A stretch of DNA of 64,000 nucleotides from the NCBI RefSeq assembly GCF_013341275.1, contig NZ_CP054476.1, positions 2,840,988-2,904,987 on the forward strand, given 5' to 3'. Each line of letters starts with the position of its first letter. The first letter of the stretch is position 1. The DNA comes from Methyloligella sp. GL2. GTDB taxonomy: Bacteria > Pseudomonadota > Alphaproteobacteria > Rhizobiales > Methyloligellaceae. A program made the translations under genes and the position numbers. Below are positions 47,190-58,432 of the stretch, in pieces. The notes beneath the pieces were generated by a model. The model was not told where the DNA came from and made no database searches. It worked only from the letters and a program-made list of their open reading frames with translations.

Positions 47190-47573
47190 ATGAGTGTCGA
47201 TCCGAATATGTCGGTCCTCGTCGTCGACGATTACCGCACCATGGTCCGTATCATCCGCAATCTGTTGAAGCAGCTCGGCTTCACCCATGTGGACGAGGCC
47301 TCCGACGGGACCTCGGCGCTGGATATGATGCGGCACAAGCAATACGGGCTGGTGATCTCCGATTGGAATATGGAGCCGATGACCGGCTATGAGCTGCTGC
47401 GCGAAGTCCGCTCCGACATGGACCTGGCCAAGACGCCCTTCCTCATGGTCACCGCCGAATCGCGGGCCGAGAATGTGATGGCCGCGCGCCAGGCCGGCGT
47501 GAACAGCTACATCGTCAAGCCCTTCAACGCCGCCACGCTGCGCACCAAGATCGAATCGATCTTCGGCCGCTAG
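47190..47573 (+). CDS. CheY-like single-domain response regulator
   Basis: A 127-residue receiver domain with all activation residues: Asp13-Asp14 (VVDDYRTM), phospho-acceptor Asp58 (ISDWNMEPMTG), Thr88 (MVTAES) and Lys110 (VKPF). There is no output domain. I chose the ATG at 47190 (MSVDPNM), the usual start of this alphaproteobacterial CheY type; ATG 47118 is in frame. The next gene, 16 bases downstream, is CheZ-like. No receptors, CheA or flagellar genes are in this window. Confidence 0.93.
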   Translation: MSVDPNMSVLVVDDYRTMVRIIRNLLKQLGFTHVDEASDGTSALDMMRHKQYGLVISDWNMEPMTGYELLREVRSDMDLAKTPFLMVTAESRAENVMAARQAGVNSYIVKPFNAATLRTKIESIFGR

Positions 47574-47589
47574 TCCGAAAGACATCGCC

Positions 47590-48012
47590 ATGAGCCAGCA
47601 GACCGGTCGTTGCGACGACCGCTATATCGGAGGCTGCGAAACGACAGCCGCCGAGATCGGCAAGCTTTGCTACGCGCTGAAGGAGCTGGCAGGAATCCGC
47701 AGCACGGCGGAGACGGCTGCGACTGCGATCCTGACCGCCTGCGAACGGATTCTCGAAGCTTGCGAGAGCGAAACGCCGGAAAAGGCGAAGGAGATCGCCG
47801 AAGAGGCCGTGATCGAGATCATGACCTCGTGCAGCTTCGACGATCAGGTGGGACAGGCCTCGACGCGGGCGCAAACCGCCTTGAAAGAGGCGAGAGGGGC
47901 CTTGCTCAAGGCGCTGCCGACGGCGGAGACCCACGAACCGCGCGAGGATGACGAGCGGCTGGATCAGTCGCTGGTCGATAGTCTCCTCGCCAAGGGAAGC
48001 GACGGCGCCTAG
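47590..48012 (+). CDS. compact CheZ-like phosphatase
   Basis: A 140-residue helical protein. SFDDQVGQASTR at 82-93 matches the CheZ active site, in which an Asp and a Gln four residues apart (Asp85, Gln89) attack the CheY phosphate. The C-terminus LDQSLVDSLLAKG (124-136) resembles the CheZ tail helix that docks on CheY. It is about 70 residues shorter than E. coli CheZ, with a reduced N-terminal hairpin. It follows cheY by 16 bases, which supports the pairing. It ends four bases before the stop of the convergent HAD gene. Confidence 0.8.
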   Translation: MSQQTGRCDDRYIGGCETTAAEIGKLCYALKELAGIRSTAETAATAILTACERILEACESETPEKAKEIAEEAVIEIMTSCSFDDQVGQASTRAQTALKEARGALLKALPTAETHEPREDDERLDQSLVDSLLAKGSDGA

Positions 48013-48016
48013 CGCT

Positions 48017-48943
48017 TTACGTCAGCTTCAGCATGGCCGCGACCGGCAGCGGGTTGGGGCCGAAGAAATCCGACAGAGTGTCGCCGTTGAGAGGCGGGTC
48101 CTCGCCGGCCTCGGCCATTTCGTTATGGGAGGCCGGGGTGATGAGATCGCTGGCATGCAGCCCGCCGGCGATGAACACCGAATCGATCCCCGCCGCGGCC
48201 GCGCCGGCCATATCGGTGTTGATGCCATCGCCGATCGCCAGCACCTCGGACCGCTCGACCTTGCGCCCGGCAATCTCGGCAAGCTGCTCGAAAGCCAGCT
48301 CGTAGACCGGCGGGTAAGGCTTGCCGGCGTAGATCACCTGGCCTTCCAGATCCTCATAGACATCGGCAAGAGCGCCGGCGCAGTAGACCAGCTCGCCGCC
48401 CCGCTCGACCATGTGATCGGGATTGGCGCAAAGCATGGTGAGGCCGCGCTCGGCCAGATCGGCCAAGAGATCGTGATAGGTCTCCGGCGTCTCGGTGGTG
48501 TCGTCGAACAGGCCTGAGCAGACGACCAGCTCAGCCTCCTCAGCCTTCGTCAGATGTAGATCGAGACCTGCGAAAATGGTGCGGTCGCGCTCCGGGCCGA
48601 TATGGAACACCTTGGCGCCGGCACGCTTCTCCAGCTCCCGCCGGGTCAGATCGCCGGAGGTGACGGTGGCGTCGTAGGCCTGATCGAGCACGCCGAGGCT
48701 GTGCAGCTGGGCCCGGACGGCGGGGCTCGGACGGGGCGAGTTGGAGAGCAGCAGCACCTTACCGCCCTTGGCCTTGAAGGCGCAGAGAGCGTCCACCGCA
48801 GCGGGGAAGGCTTTCACCCCGTCATGCAGAACACCCCAGATATCGACAATCCAAACCGGATAGCGATCGCCGATCTCGGCAATCGACGAGATGATCGGAA
48901 TGGCGGAGGTCGCCGCCTCCTCGGGTATTGCGCTGCTGGTCAT
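48017..48943 (-). CDS. HAD class IIA hydrolase (TIGR01459 type)
   Basis: A 308-residue HAD phosphatase. Motif 1 is WIVDIWGVLHDGV (two Asp-type positions, near 31-43), motif 2 is VLLLSNSPRP, and motif 4 is AIGDGINTDMAGAAAAGIDS. TIGR01459 members are found across alphaproteobacteria near ribF/ileS or groESL; the natural substrate is unknown, with small sugar or nucleotide phosphates likely. It sits convergent to the cheY-cheZ pair. Confidence 0.92.
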   Translation of the reverse strand: MTSSAIPEEAATSAIPIISSIAEIGDRYPVWIVDIWGVLHDGVKAFPAAVDALCAFKAKGGKVLLLSNSPRPSPAVRAQLHSLGVLDQAYDATVTSGDLTRRELEKRAGAKVFHIGPERDRTIFAGLDLHLTKAEEAELVVCSGLFDDTTETPETYHDLLADLAERGLTMLCANPDHMVERGGELVYCAGALADVYEDLEGQVIYAGKPYPPVYELAFEQLAEIAGRKVERSEVLAIGDGINTDMAGAAAAGIDSVFIAGGLHASDLITPASHNEMAEAGEDPPLNGDTLSDFFGPNPLPVAAMLKLT

Positions 48944-49073
48944 GGTGCCTCGGCTATGGCGACGCGGGATGCGAAGGTCAAGCCCGCAGCGAAGGGCCTA
49001 GCGCAATTGGGTTACTTTTTAGCTAGAGACTCGACCTAAAGTTGCAGAAAGCCGTGTCAGGGTTGCCGCAAGG

Positions 49074-50327
49074 TCAGACGCCGGGTTTCGGTTCGGCCGG
49101 CGATTCCTCACCCTCCTCGCCGGGCGATTCGGTGTCGGCGCCTTCTCTCGGCTCTTCACCTTCCGGCTCTTCCGCGGCAGGAAGCTGCGGTTCGGCTTCG
49201 CCGGTCCCGGAGTCGCTTTGCGGGTGCGGGATCTCGGTGTCGAGCTCGAGCAATTCGATTTCGTCGATCTCGCCCTCTTCGGCTTCCAGCTCGGGCTCTG
49301 GCTCGGCAGGCAGCGGCGCCTCGTCTTCCGCCGGCAGGTCGAGCACGGCTTCCTGTTCCTCCAGCGCTGCGACCGTCAGGCTGAGCGGCTCGGGCTCTTC
49401 CTCGGCTTCTTCGGCGGGGAATTCTTCCTCGGGAAACTCTTCCAGAAATTCTTCGGCGGGCGGTTCTTCCGCAGGTTCCTCCGGAACCTCGGTCTCCAGC
49501 GGCTCCGGCTCGAGGCTTTCGGCGGTTTCCGGCACCGTCTCCTCGACAGGCGGCATTTCCGGCTCTTCGCTCGGAGCGGCTTCCGCCTCTTCGGCCGGTC
49601 CGGTCTCGAGCGCCTCGACACCTTCCTCGATCGCGGCGATCACCGCGCCCATGGCGACTTGGGTGTCAATATCGGTTTCCGGGATTTCTTCTTCGCCGGG
49701 CTCTTCCACGCCGGCATCCTCGACCTCGCCGGAATCGACCAGTCCGAGCGCGTGCTCGTCGGGCATCTCGCCCGTATCGGCGTCCGCCTCTACAACTTCG
49801 TGCGTTCCGGTGGCGGCACGGGCGATGGCCTCCGATCCCGCCAGATCCACGGAAAGCTGCTTCATCAGCCCTTCGAGCTGGCGCAGCTCGTCATTCAGCT
49901 GCTCGCGCTGGCTGCGGGTCTCCACCTCCAGCTCGGAGCGCAAGCCCTCGAGCCGGCCCTGCAGCGCCTCCACATCCTCCGAAAGCCGCGCCAGCTTGGA
50001 GGCCTCGTAATCGCTCAAGGTCTGGTCGAGCCGCTCGACCTTATCGCTCAAGGAACCGAGACGGGCGACGTCGGTTTCCATCTTGTCGATACGCTGCAGA
50101 TCGTTGTCGATGATCTCGAGCACTTCCTCGAAATCGTCCATCCGCGCGTTCTCGCCGCCACCGCGGGAAAAGCGAGTCATCAGAAGATGAGTGGAAATCA
50201 TGATCGCCAGCAAAGCCGCACCGGCAATCAGCGCAGGCAGCAGGCCAATTCCGCCATGCACCATCAGCGCAGCCGCCAAGGCCGCGGCGACGATGGTCAT
50301 CGCAATGATTACAATCGCATCGAGCAA
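49074..50327 (-). CDS. TipF-like membrane coiled-coil protein with acidic tail
   Basis: A 417-residue protein. Two membrane helices (about 1-24 and 29-52) are followed by a coiled coil (about 62-165, ending with LRQLEGLMKQLSVDLAG), and then a very acidic Glu/Pro-rich tail to the end. The helices and coiled coil recall rhizobial TipF-like proteins, but those continue into an EAL domain, and here none follows; the tail is disordered-looking. It lies between the HAD gene and groES. The tail is low-complexity but keeps one frame with a single stop. Confidence 0.75.
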   Translation of the reverse strand: MLDAIVIIAMTIVAAALAAALMVHGGIGLLPALIAGAALLAIMISTHLLMTRFSRGGGENARMDDFEEVLEIIDNDLQRIDKMETDVARLGSLSDKVERLDQTLSDYEASKLARLSEDVEALQGRLEGLRSELEVETRSQREQLNDELRQLEGLMKQLSVDLAGSEAIARAATGTHEVVEADADTGEMPDEHALGLVDSGEVEDAGVEEPGEEEIPETDIDTQVAMGAVIAAIEEGVEALETGPAEEAEAAPSEEPEMPPVEETVPETAESLEPEPLETEVPEEPAEEPPAEEFLEEFPEEEFPAEEAEEEPEPLSLTVAALEEQEAVLDLPAEDEAPLPAEPEPELEAEEGEIDEIELLELDTEIPHPQSDSGTGEAEPQLPAAEEPEGEEPREGADTESPGEEGEESPAEPKPGV

Positions 50328-50456
50328 GAGCCGCGCCTCCCCTCAGCATCCGTTGCCGGATCGTCACCCCGCAAATGTATATGTCACTTTGTTAGCAGCG
50401 ACAGCGCCGAAGGCCAAGCAGGCTCCGCCCGAACGGCTCCGAATCGGCGCCCCGCC

Positions 50457-50485
50457 TTGACATCCAAGGCTCGCAAACGATATCC
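50457..50485 (+). promoter_or_regulatory. groESL promoter candidate
   Basis: TTGACA at 50457-50462, a 17-base spacer and ATATCC at 50480-50485. Transcription would start about 50492, just before the CIRCE element, which is where HrcA would block it. Confidence 0.6.
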
Positions 50486-50497
50486 GTGGCGCAGCTT

Positions 50498-50524
50498 TTG
50501 GCACTCTCAGACGTTAAGTGCCAG
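50498..50524 (+). promoter_or_regulatory. CIRCE operator (HrcA site)
   Basis: TTGGCACTC, nine bases, then AAGTGCCAG: the CIRCE inverted repeat with two mismatches in the right half. It lies about 50 bases before groES. CIRCE is the binding site of the repressor HrcA, which is released on heat stress, so groESL should be heat-inducible. Confidence 0.85.
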
Positions 50525-50575
50525 TTAGCCATTTTTCCAGCAGAGACCCTCGTTATCTAGTTAGGAGAGAAGCTC

Positions 50576-50863
50576 ATGGAATTTCGTCCCCTCCATGATC
50601 GTGTCGTGGTCAAGCGGCTCGAAGAGGAGACCAAGACCAAGGGCGGTATCATCATTCCCGATTCCGCCGCGGAGAAACCCCAGACCGGTGAAGTCGTCGC
50701 GGCAGGCCCGGGCGCCCGGGGCGAGGACGGCAAGGTTCAGCCGCTGGACGTCAAGGTTGGCGACAAGGTGCTGTTCGGCAAGTGGTCCGGTACCGAGGTC
50801 AAGATCGACGACCAGGAACTCCTGATCATGAAGGAGTCCGACATCATGGGCGTGCTCGGCTAA
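50576..50863 (+). CDS. groES: co-chaperonin GroES
   Basis: A 95-residue GroES ring subunit. [20 protein letters not shown] and [20 protein letters not shown] (the mobile loop) and [18 protein letters not shown] are canonical. It caps GroEL during folding. GGAGAG precedes the ATG. Its stop codon lies in the loop of a terminator-like hairpin. Confidence 0.98.
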   Translation: MEFRPLHDRVVVKRLEEETKTKGGIIIPDSAAEKPQTGEVVAAGPGARGEDGKVQPLDVKVGDKVLFGKWSGTEVKIDDQELLIMKESDIMGVLG

Positions 50864-50882
50864 GCCTGAGCGCGTTTTTTTT
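50854..50882 (+). terminator. terminator-like hairpin between groES and groEL
   Basis: GCTCGGC-TAA-GCCTGAGC, with a one-base bulge, is followed by GCG and eight T. The groES stop codon forms the loop. It would lower transcription into groEL or make some groES-only mRNA. Confidence 0.5.
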
Positions 50883-50958
50883 CGTCCCCGGAGGACCGGC
50901 AGCACCGGCGACCCGCTGTTCGAGAGGCGTCTTCCGGGAACAGTTTCAGTTTTCGAGA

Positions 50959-52625
<1,667 letters not shown>

Positions 52626-52655
52626 CCGCCGCTTTTCGGCTCATTTACGCGATTG

Positions 52656-52686
52656 AAGGGGCGGTCTTCGGGCCGCCCCTTTTTTC
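52656..52686 (+). terminator. rho-independent terminator of groESL
   Basis: AAGGGGCGG, an eight-base loop, CCGCCCCTT, and a run of six T from 52680. It lies 31 bases after the groEL stop. Confidence 0.9.
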
Positions 52687-52881
52687 TTGGCAACCAAGGC
52701 TGGAGCTGCCGCGCCTTACGCAATGGTAATTTTCCGACTCTTGCTTTCGGCGCGCCGCTCCCCGAAAAATGCGCATCGCTTCACCGGCGCCGCGTAGCGC
52801 CGCCAGAGCGGCCTTTTCTGCCGTCTCTAGCGGCGTTCCGGGCCCCCTCCTCAAATCCAAGGGTGTCACGTCAGGAGTCCT

Positions 52882-54654
52882 ATGTCGGCTTTCATGACCA
52901 CAATGCGGGATTTCATGCGCATTGCCCTTCCCTACTTCAACGGGGAGGACAAATGGGCCGGTCGCGGCCTATTGGGCGTGGTGGTCGCGATCCAGCTGTT
53001 TCAGGTCTGGCTGAGCGTCCAGTTCAACACCTGGTACCGGAATTTCTACAACGCGCTGGAGCAGAAGGACTGGGACAGCTTCATCTATCAGCTCGGCATC
53101 TTCACCGCGCTGGCCACCGCCTTTATCGTCTCGGCGGTTTATGAGCTTTATTTGCGGCAATGGCTGCAGATCCGCTGGCGCGCCTGGCTGACCGACAGCT
53201 ACATGTCGCGCTGGCTGGCCGCGGGGACCCATTACCGGATGCGGCTGCGGGGCGATCAGATCGACAACCCCGATCAGCGCATCGCCGAGGATTTGCGCTC
53301 CTTCGTGATCACCACCATGGGGATCGGGCTGGGGCTGCTCAGCTCCGTCGTCACGCTGATCTCGTTCATCTTCATTCTCTGGGGCCTGTCGGCGGGCCAG
53401 CCGCTGGTTCTCGGTTCCTGGTCCTTGCAGATTCCCGGATATTTGGTCTGGGCGGCGCTGTTCTATGCCATTCTCGGCACTTGGCTGACGCATCTGATCG
53501 GCCGCCCGCTGATCCGCCTGAATTTCGATCAGGAGCGCTATGAGGCCGATTTCCGCTTCAACCTGGTGCGCCTGCGCGAGAACGCCGAAGGGGTGACGCT
53601 GCTCTCGGGCGAGGATGTCGAGCGCCAGGGGCTGAAAGAGCGTTTCGGCCATGTGATCAAGAATTGGCGCGCCATCATGAGCCGGACCAAGAAGCTCACC
53701 TTCTTCACCGCCGGCTACAACCAGGCGGCGACCATCTTCCCCTTCGTCGTGGTGAGCCCGCTGTATTTCGCCGGCTCCATGACGCTTGGCGGGCTGATCC
53801 AGATCTCCCAGGCCTTCGGCAAGGTGCAGGAGTCGCTCTCCTTCTTCGTCGATGCCTATGACAACATCGCCAACTGGAAGGCGATCCTCGACCGGTTGAG
53901 CGGCTTCGAGCGGTCTTTGGAATGGGCGCAATCCCTCGATACCGGCGACGAGATGAGCCTCAAGCAGGCCGCCGCCGCGCACGACTCCTTGCGGGCTCAG
54001 GATGTGGTGGTGGCGCTGCCCACCGGCCGGGATATCGTGCGCGTCTCCGATTTCGACGTGAAGCCGGGCGAGAAGGTTCTGGTCACAGGGCGCTCGGGCT
54101 CGGGCAAGACCAGCCTGTTCAGGGCGCTTGGCGGCGTCTGGCCGTTCGGCCAGGGCGATGTGGAGCTGCCGAGCGAAAGCGAGGTGCTGGTGCTGCCGCA
54201 GCGGGCCTATATGCCGCTCGGCACCTTGCGGCGCGCCGTCACCTATCCGGCGGCCGAGGATGCCTATCCGCTGGAGGAGGTGGAGGAGGCGCTCGAGGCG
54301 GTCGGCCTCGGCAAGCTCAAGGGCGAGCTGGGCGAGACGGCCTATTGGGCGGATCTTCTTTCCGGCGGCGAACAGCAGCGACTCTCCATTGCGCGCGCGC
54401 TGCTGCAGAAACCGCACTGGCTGCTGTTGGACGAAGCGACCAGCTCCCTCGACGAGGAATCGGAGACGCAGCTCTACCAGCTGCTCCTGGAGCGGCTGCC
54501 CGATACGGCGATCGTCTCGATCGGCCACCGCGCCGGGCTTACGGTGTTCCACGACCGGTTCTATCACCTGGCGCAGGACGATAACGGCGATCATCATCTG
54601 CGCCCGGTCGACGGTCCTGCCGGGATGGGCACCGCGCCGGAGCCGGCCAAGTAG
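52882..54654 (+). CDS. BacA/SbmA-like ABC transporter with fused ATPase
   Basis: A 590-residue protein. The membrane part (about 1-330) is of the ABC_membrane_2 / SbmA-BacA type: PYFNGEDKWAGRGLL, NTWYRNFYNALEQKDW, LRWRAWLTDSYMSRWL-like helices and a GDQIDNPDQRIAEDLR motif. The ATPase follows: Walker A GRSGSGKTS at 403-411, LSGGEQQRLSIARALL, and LLLDEATSSLDEES. Fused members such as YddA and BclA move peptides or very-long-chain fatty acids; BclA takes up antimicrobial peptides in Bradyrhizobium. Substrate here is unproven. The 256-base gap upstream, beyond the groESL terminator, shows no clear promoter. Confidence 0.92.
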   Translation: MSAFMTTMRDFMRIALPYFNGEDKWAGRGLLGVVVAIQLFQVWLSVQFNTWYRNFYNALEQKDWDSFIYQLGIFTALATAFIVSAVYELYLRQWLQIRWRAWLTDSYMSRWLAAGTHYRMRLRGDQIDNPDQRIAEDLRSFVITTMGIGLGLLSSVVTLISFIFILWGLSAGQPLVLGSWSLQIPGYLVWAALFYAILGTWLTHLIGRPLIRLNFDQERYEADFRFNLVRLRENAEGVTLLSGEDVERQGLKERFGHVIKNWRAIMSRTKKLTFFTAGYNQAATIFPFVVVSPLYFAGSMTLGGLIQISQAFGKVQESLSFFVDAYDNIANWKAILDRLSGFERSLEWAQSLDTGDEMSLKQAAAAHDSLRAQDVVVALPTGRDIVRVSDFDVKPGEKVLVTGRSGSGKTSLFRALGGVWPFGQGDVELPSESEVLVLPQRAYMPLGTLRRAVTYPAAEDAYPLEEVEEALEAVGLGKLKGELGETAYWADLLSGGEQQRLSIARALLQKPHWLLLDEATSSLDEESETQLYQLLLERLPDTAIVSIGHRAGLTVFHDRFYHLAQDDNGDHHLRPVDGPAGMGTAPEPAK

Positions 54655-54691
54655 CCGTCGGCGCGATCCCCCGTTGCGATTCCGGGGCCTG

Positions 54692-54804
54692 CATCCTTCG
54701 AGACGGTGCTTACGCGCCTCCTCAGGATGAGGGTTGAGGTCACGGCGCGATCTCTAAAACCCCTCATGGTGAGGGCGCGCCTTTGGGCGCGCGTCTCGAA
54801 CCAT
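54692..54804. repeat. REPIN-like element, family 4
   Basis: The left end CATCCTTCGAGACGGTGC with CTCCTCAGGATGAGG, and the right end CCTCATGGTGAGGGCGCGCC with GTCTCGAACCATG, are inverted versions of one unit. This type is frequent in Hyphomicrobiales genomes. One copy is seen here. Confidence 0.65.
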
Positions 54805-54840
54805 GCGGCGCTCGGCACCGGCCCCAGCCCAAAGCACGGC

Positions 54841-54915
54841 ATCATACCGGCAGCAGCCAGTATCCAGCTTCAGTCTCCGAACGATCGGTTGGATTCCGGC
54901 TTAAGCCGGAGCGAC
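54841..54915. repeat. REPIN-like element, family 2 copy C
   Basis: About 75 bases, ATCATACCGGCAGCAGCCAG to CCGGCTTAAGCCGGAGCGAC. The ends match copies A and B with several changes, so it looks older. It lies in the same gap as family 4. Together they fill most of the 296 bases before hisG. Confidence 0.65.
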
Positions 54916-54950
54916 GGAGTAGCGTGTGGGGCGCCCAAGGGAGCGCGCCG

Positions 54951-55658
54951 CTAAAGCGCGTCCTTGATACGGGCGATAATCTCATCGCTGCGAGCTTTCA
55001 CCTCAGGGCTCCACTCGGCATTGTGCGCGGCAACCAGCTGGGCCTGAGACGACAGGATCAGCCCGTCATCCAGCACTTTGAGATGATTGGCGCGGAGCGT
55101 CGTTCCCGTGGTGGTGATATCGACGATCAGCTCGGCCGTGCCGGCAGCCGGCGTGCCTTCGGTGGCGCCGGCGCTCTCCACGATGCGATAGCCGGAAACG
55201 CCCTTCTGCGCGAAGAAGCGCCGGGTCAGATTCAGATATTTGGTGGCGACCCGTAAGCGGCGGCCATGCACTTGCGCAAATTGCGCGGCCACGTCTTCCA
55301 GATCGCCGACGCCGGTGACGTCGATCCAGCAGGCCGGAACCGCCACGATCACGTCGGCACGGCCGAAGGCGAGCGGCACCACCAGCTCCACCTCGCGCTC
55401 GACGTCGTAGATGGTCTCGCGCACCAGATCCTCGCCGGTGACGCCGAGATGCACCTGTCCCGCTTTCAGGTGGTGCACGATCTCCGAGGCGGAGAGGAAC
55501 ACCACCTCGACATCGTCATAGGCATCCAGCGCACCTCGATAGCCGCGCTCATGGCCGACCTTGCGCAGGCCGAGATCGGCACGCTCGAACAGCGTGGCGG
55601 TGGCCTCCATCAGGCGCCCCTTGGAGGGGATGGCGATGCTGAGCTTTGTCTTCGCCAT
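54951..55658 (-). CDS. hisG: ATP phosphoribosyltransferase catalytic subunit (short form)
   Basis: A 235-residue short-form HisG, first enzyme of histidine synthesis. [19 protein letters not shown] opens the protein, and the PRPP loop [21 protein letters not shown] is present. The C-terminal regulatory domain of the long form is missing, so it needs HisZ. Its ATG overlaps the hisZ stop as TGATG. Confidence 0.96.
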   Translation of the reverse strand: MAKTKLSIAIPSKGRLMEATATLFERADLGLRKVGHERGYRGALDAYDDVEVVFLSASEIVHHLKAGQVHLGVTGEDLVRETIYDVEREVELVVPLAFGRADVIVAVPACWIDVTGVGDLEDVAAQFAQVHGRRLRVATKYLNLTRRFFAQKGVSGYRIVESAGATEGTPAAGTAELIVDITTTGTTLRANHLKVLDDGLILSSQAQLVAAHNAEWSPEVKARSDEIIARIKDAL

Positions 55659-56833
55659 CAGCGCAATCCTTGCACAACGGCGAGCAGCCGCTCGGTGTGA
55701 ATGGCGCAGCCGATAGCCGGCACGTCCTGTGGCGCGCCCAGATGTTTCAGAAGCCCGTCGTAGCGGCCGCCGCCGGCGAGCGGGCTGCCCTCGCCCAGGG
55801 TCGGGATTTCGATCTGGAAGACGAGGCCGGTGTAATATTCCAGGTTACGGCCGAAATCGGCGGCGAAGCGGGCACGGGCGAGATCGATGCCCTCCTCTTC
55901 CAGCCGCTCGAAACGGCGCACCATGCGTTGCAGCGCCTCGTCGAGATCGAGGCCGGCGCCGCGGGCGATCATGGCGATACGGCCGATGGATTCCTCCGGC
56001 GTGCCTGAAACCGCGAGATAATATTCGATCACCGTGGCGATCTCTTTCGGCAGCGGATCGGCGACCAGATCGGCGGCGAAATCGAGCAGCTGGCTGGTGA
56101 TCTCCGCCAGCGTGCGATTGCCGATCAGCGGCAGCTCGCGCTCCTTCAGATACGCATCGACCTGGGCTTGCGCGGTGTCGAAATCGTCCAGATCCAGGGC
56201 GCGAGCGAAATCGGCGATATTGCTTTCCGCCTCCGGGCGCTCGCCGCGGCTGAGGCGGCGGAGCATGCGGTGGAAGATTTCCGGGCGCCAGAAATAGTGG
56301 CGCAGCTTGCGGCGCCAGCGATCCGGGATCTCCAGCGCATCGAGCAGCGCGAAGAACATGGCGATATCGCCGAAGCGCAATTGAATGTCGTCGAGGCCGG
56401 TCTGGCGGATGGCGGCGGAGGCCAGCAGCACCATCTCGATATCGGCCGCCTCGCGGTCGGCAATGCCGAAGGATTCGATGCCTGCCTGGCGGAACTCGCG
56501 CGGATGGGTCTGACTGGCGCCGCCCGGCTGATAGCGGAAGGCCGGGCCGTTATAGCAATAGCGCGCTTCCTTGTCGGCTTCCGGGTGCCGCGACAGGTAA
56601 AGCAGCGAAACCGGCACGGTGAGATCGGGGCGCAGGCACAGCTCCTCGCCGGACAAATCGGTGAAGACATAGGAGCGGCCACGCAAGGCCTCGCCGATGC
56701 GATCCAGGAACACCCCGGCCGGCTGGAGGATGGAGGGCGCCACGGGCTCGTAGCCGGCGGTCTTGAACGTGTCCAAGAGCTTGGCGGCCTGGATCTCGAG
56801 GGCCTCGAAATTGCTGACGGATTCTGCAGCCAT
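55658..56833 (-). CDS. hisZ: ATP phosphoribosyltransferase regulatory subunit
   Basis: A 391-residue histidyl-tRNA-synthetase paralogue. It keeps the class II core ([50 protein letters not shown]) but lacks the tRNA-binding C-terminal domain. It forms the octameric complex with short HisG and gives feedback control by histidine. It starts six bases after hisS. Confidence 0.95.
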   Translation of the reverse strand: MAAESVSNFEALEIQAAKLLDTFKTAGYEPVAPSILQPAGVFLDRIGEALRGRSYVFTDLSGEELCLRPDLTVPVSLLYLSRHPEADKEARYCYNGPAFRYQPGGASQTHPREFRQAGIESFGIADREAADIEMVLLASAAIRQTGLDDIQLRFGDIAMFFALLDALEIPDRWRRKLRHYFWRPEIFHRMLRRLSRGERPEAESNIADFARALDLDDFDTAQAQVDAYLKERELPLIGNRTLAEITSQLLDFAADLVADPLPKEIATVIEYYLAVSGTPEESIGRIAMIARGAGLDLDEALQRMVRRFERLEEEGIDLARARFAADFGRNLEYYTGLVFQIEIPTLGEGSPLAGGGRYDGLLKHLGAPQDVPAIGCAIHTERLLAVVQGLR

Positions 56834-56839
56834 AAAGGA

Positions 56840-58333
56840 TCAGCTCTCGTAACGCGCCAAGACGTCCTTGACCGCGGCGACCATATCGCCCTCGCCGACG
56901 GAGAACTGGGCCGGGCGGCTTTCGCGCCATTCGGCGTTGTCCTCGATTCCCTCGGCCAGGCGCGCGCCCTCGATCAGATCCTTGATGGTGACCATGCCCT
57001 GGGCCAGCTCGTCGCCGCCCTGGATGACGACGCAAGGCGCGCCGCGCTTATCGGCATATTTCATCTGCGCCTTCATGCCGGAGCCGCCGAGATACATCTC
57101 GGCGCGGATGCCGGCATCGCGCAGGGCCTTGGTCAGGGCGAAATAATCGGCGCGTCGCTCCTTATCCAGCACCAGCACCACGACGGGGCCGAGCACCTCC
57201 GAATCCTTGGATTTGCCTAGCAGATCGAGGGCATGGCGGAGGCGCGAAACGCCCATGGAGAAGCCGGTTGCCGGGACTTCCTGGCCGGTAAAGCGCTGCA
57301 CCAGCCCGTCATAGCGCCCGCCGGCGCCGACCGAGCCGAAGCGGACGGGGCGGCCGTCGTCGTCGGTGACCTCGAAGGTCAGCTCCGCCTCGAACACCGG
57401 GCCGGTGTAATATTCCAGGCCGCGGACGATGGAGGGATCGACCATGATGCGGTCGCCGCCATAGCCGGCGGCCTCCCAGATCGCGGTCATCTCTGCGAGC
57501 TCGGCTGCGCCTTCGGCGCCGGTCTCCTGGCCTTCGAGCAGCTTTTGGAGGCCTGCAAGGATCTCCTCGCGCGTTCCTTCGCCCGATTGCACGAAGGCGA
57601 GGATGGTCTCGATCTCGCCGGGGGCGAGCTTGGCACCTTCGGTGAAATCGCCGCTCTCGTCCTTGCGGCCCTTGCCGAGAAGATCGGTGACCCCCTCGAC
57701 GCCGAGCCGGTCGAGCTTGTCGACGGCGCGCATGACGGTCAGGCGCTGTGCCGGGTTCTCGGCAAGGCTGGCGACGCCCGCCTTCTCCATGACGCCGTCG
57801 AGCAGCTTGCGGTTGGAGACCTTGATCACGTAGTCGCCGCGCTGGATGCCCAGGGCCTCCATGACGTCGGCAGCGAGCATGCAAAGCTCCGCATCGGCGG
57901 CGGCGGTAGGCGTGCCGACGGTATCGGCGTCGAACTGGGTGAATTGGCGGAAGCGGCCGGGACCGGGCTTCTCGTTGCGGAAAACGGGGCCGGTCTGATA
58001 GCGGCGGAAGGGCTTGGGCAGGGTCTGCGCGTTGGCGGCAACGTAGCGGGCGAGCGGCGCGGTGAGGTCGTAGCGCAGCGACAGCCACTGCTCGTCGTCG
58101 TCCTGGAAGGAGAACACGCCCTCATTGGGCCGGTCCTGATCGGGCAGGAATTTGCCCAGCGCATCGGTATATTCGATGCTCGGCGTCTCCAGCGGCTCGA
58201 ACCCGTAGGCCTCGTATACGCGCCGGATCACCTCCAGCATCGCCGTGGTCTGGCGGATTTCGGATGCGCTCGCGTCTTGCAGCCCCTTGGGCAGACGGGC
58301 CTCGGGGCGGGCCGGCTTGTCGTTCTTACTCAT
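56840..58333 (-). CDS. hisS: histidyl-tRNA synthetase
   Basis: A 497-residue class II synthetase. Motif 2 lies in [20 protein letters not shown], the His-binding loop is [17 protein letters not shown], motif 3 is [14 protein letters not shown], and an anticodon-binding domain follows. I chose the ATG at 58333 (MSKNDKP); the upstream frame is not conserved. With hisZ and hisG it forms a tight three-gene unit, a common alphaproteobacterial order. Confidence 0.96.
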   Translation of the reverse strand: MSKNDKPARPEARLPKGLQDASASEIRQTTAMLEVIRRVYEAYGFEPLETPSIEYTDALGKFLPDQDRPNEGVFSFQDDDEQWLSLRYDLTAPLARYVAANAQTLPKPFRRYQTGPVFRNEKPGPGRFRQFTQFDADTVGTPTAAADAELCMLAADVMEALGIQRGDYVIKVSNRKLLDGVMEKAGVASLAENPAQRLTVMRAVDKLDRLGVEGVTDLLGKGRKDESGDFTEGAKLAPGEIETILAFVQSGEGTREEILAGLQKLLEGQETGAEGAAELAEMTAIWEAAGYGGDRIMVDPSIVRGLEYYTGPVFEAELTFEVTDDDGRPVRFGSVGAGGRYDGLVQRFTGQEVPATGFSMGVSRLRHALDLLGKSKDSEVLGPVVVLVLDKERRADYFALTKALRDAGIRAEMYLGGSGMKAQMKYADKRGAPCVVIQGGDELAQGMVTIKDLIEGARLAEGIEDNAEWRESRPAQFSVGEGDMVAAVKDVLARYES

Positions 58334-58432
58334 TGGGAATCGGCGTTTCGTAGGAAGCCTCTGCCGCCGGGTTCTAGACCATTGGCCGAGCACCAGCAAG
58401 CGGCGCCCTCGGCTCTTCGCGGTTTCGCGCCT

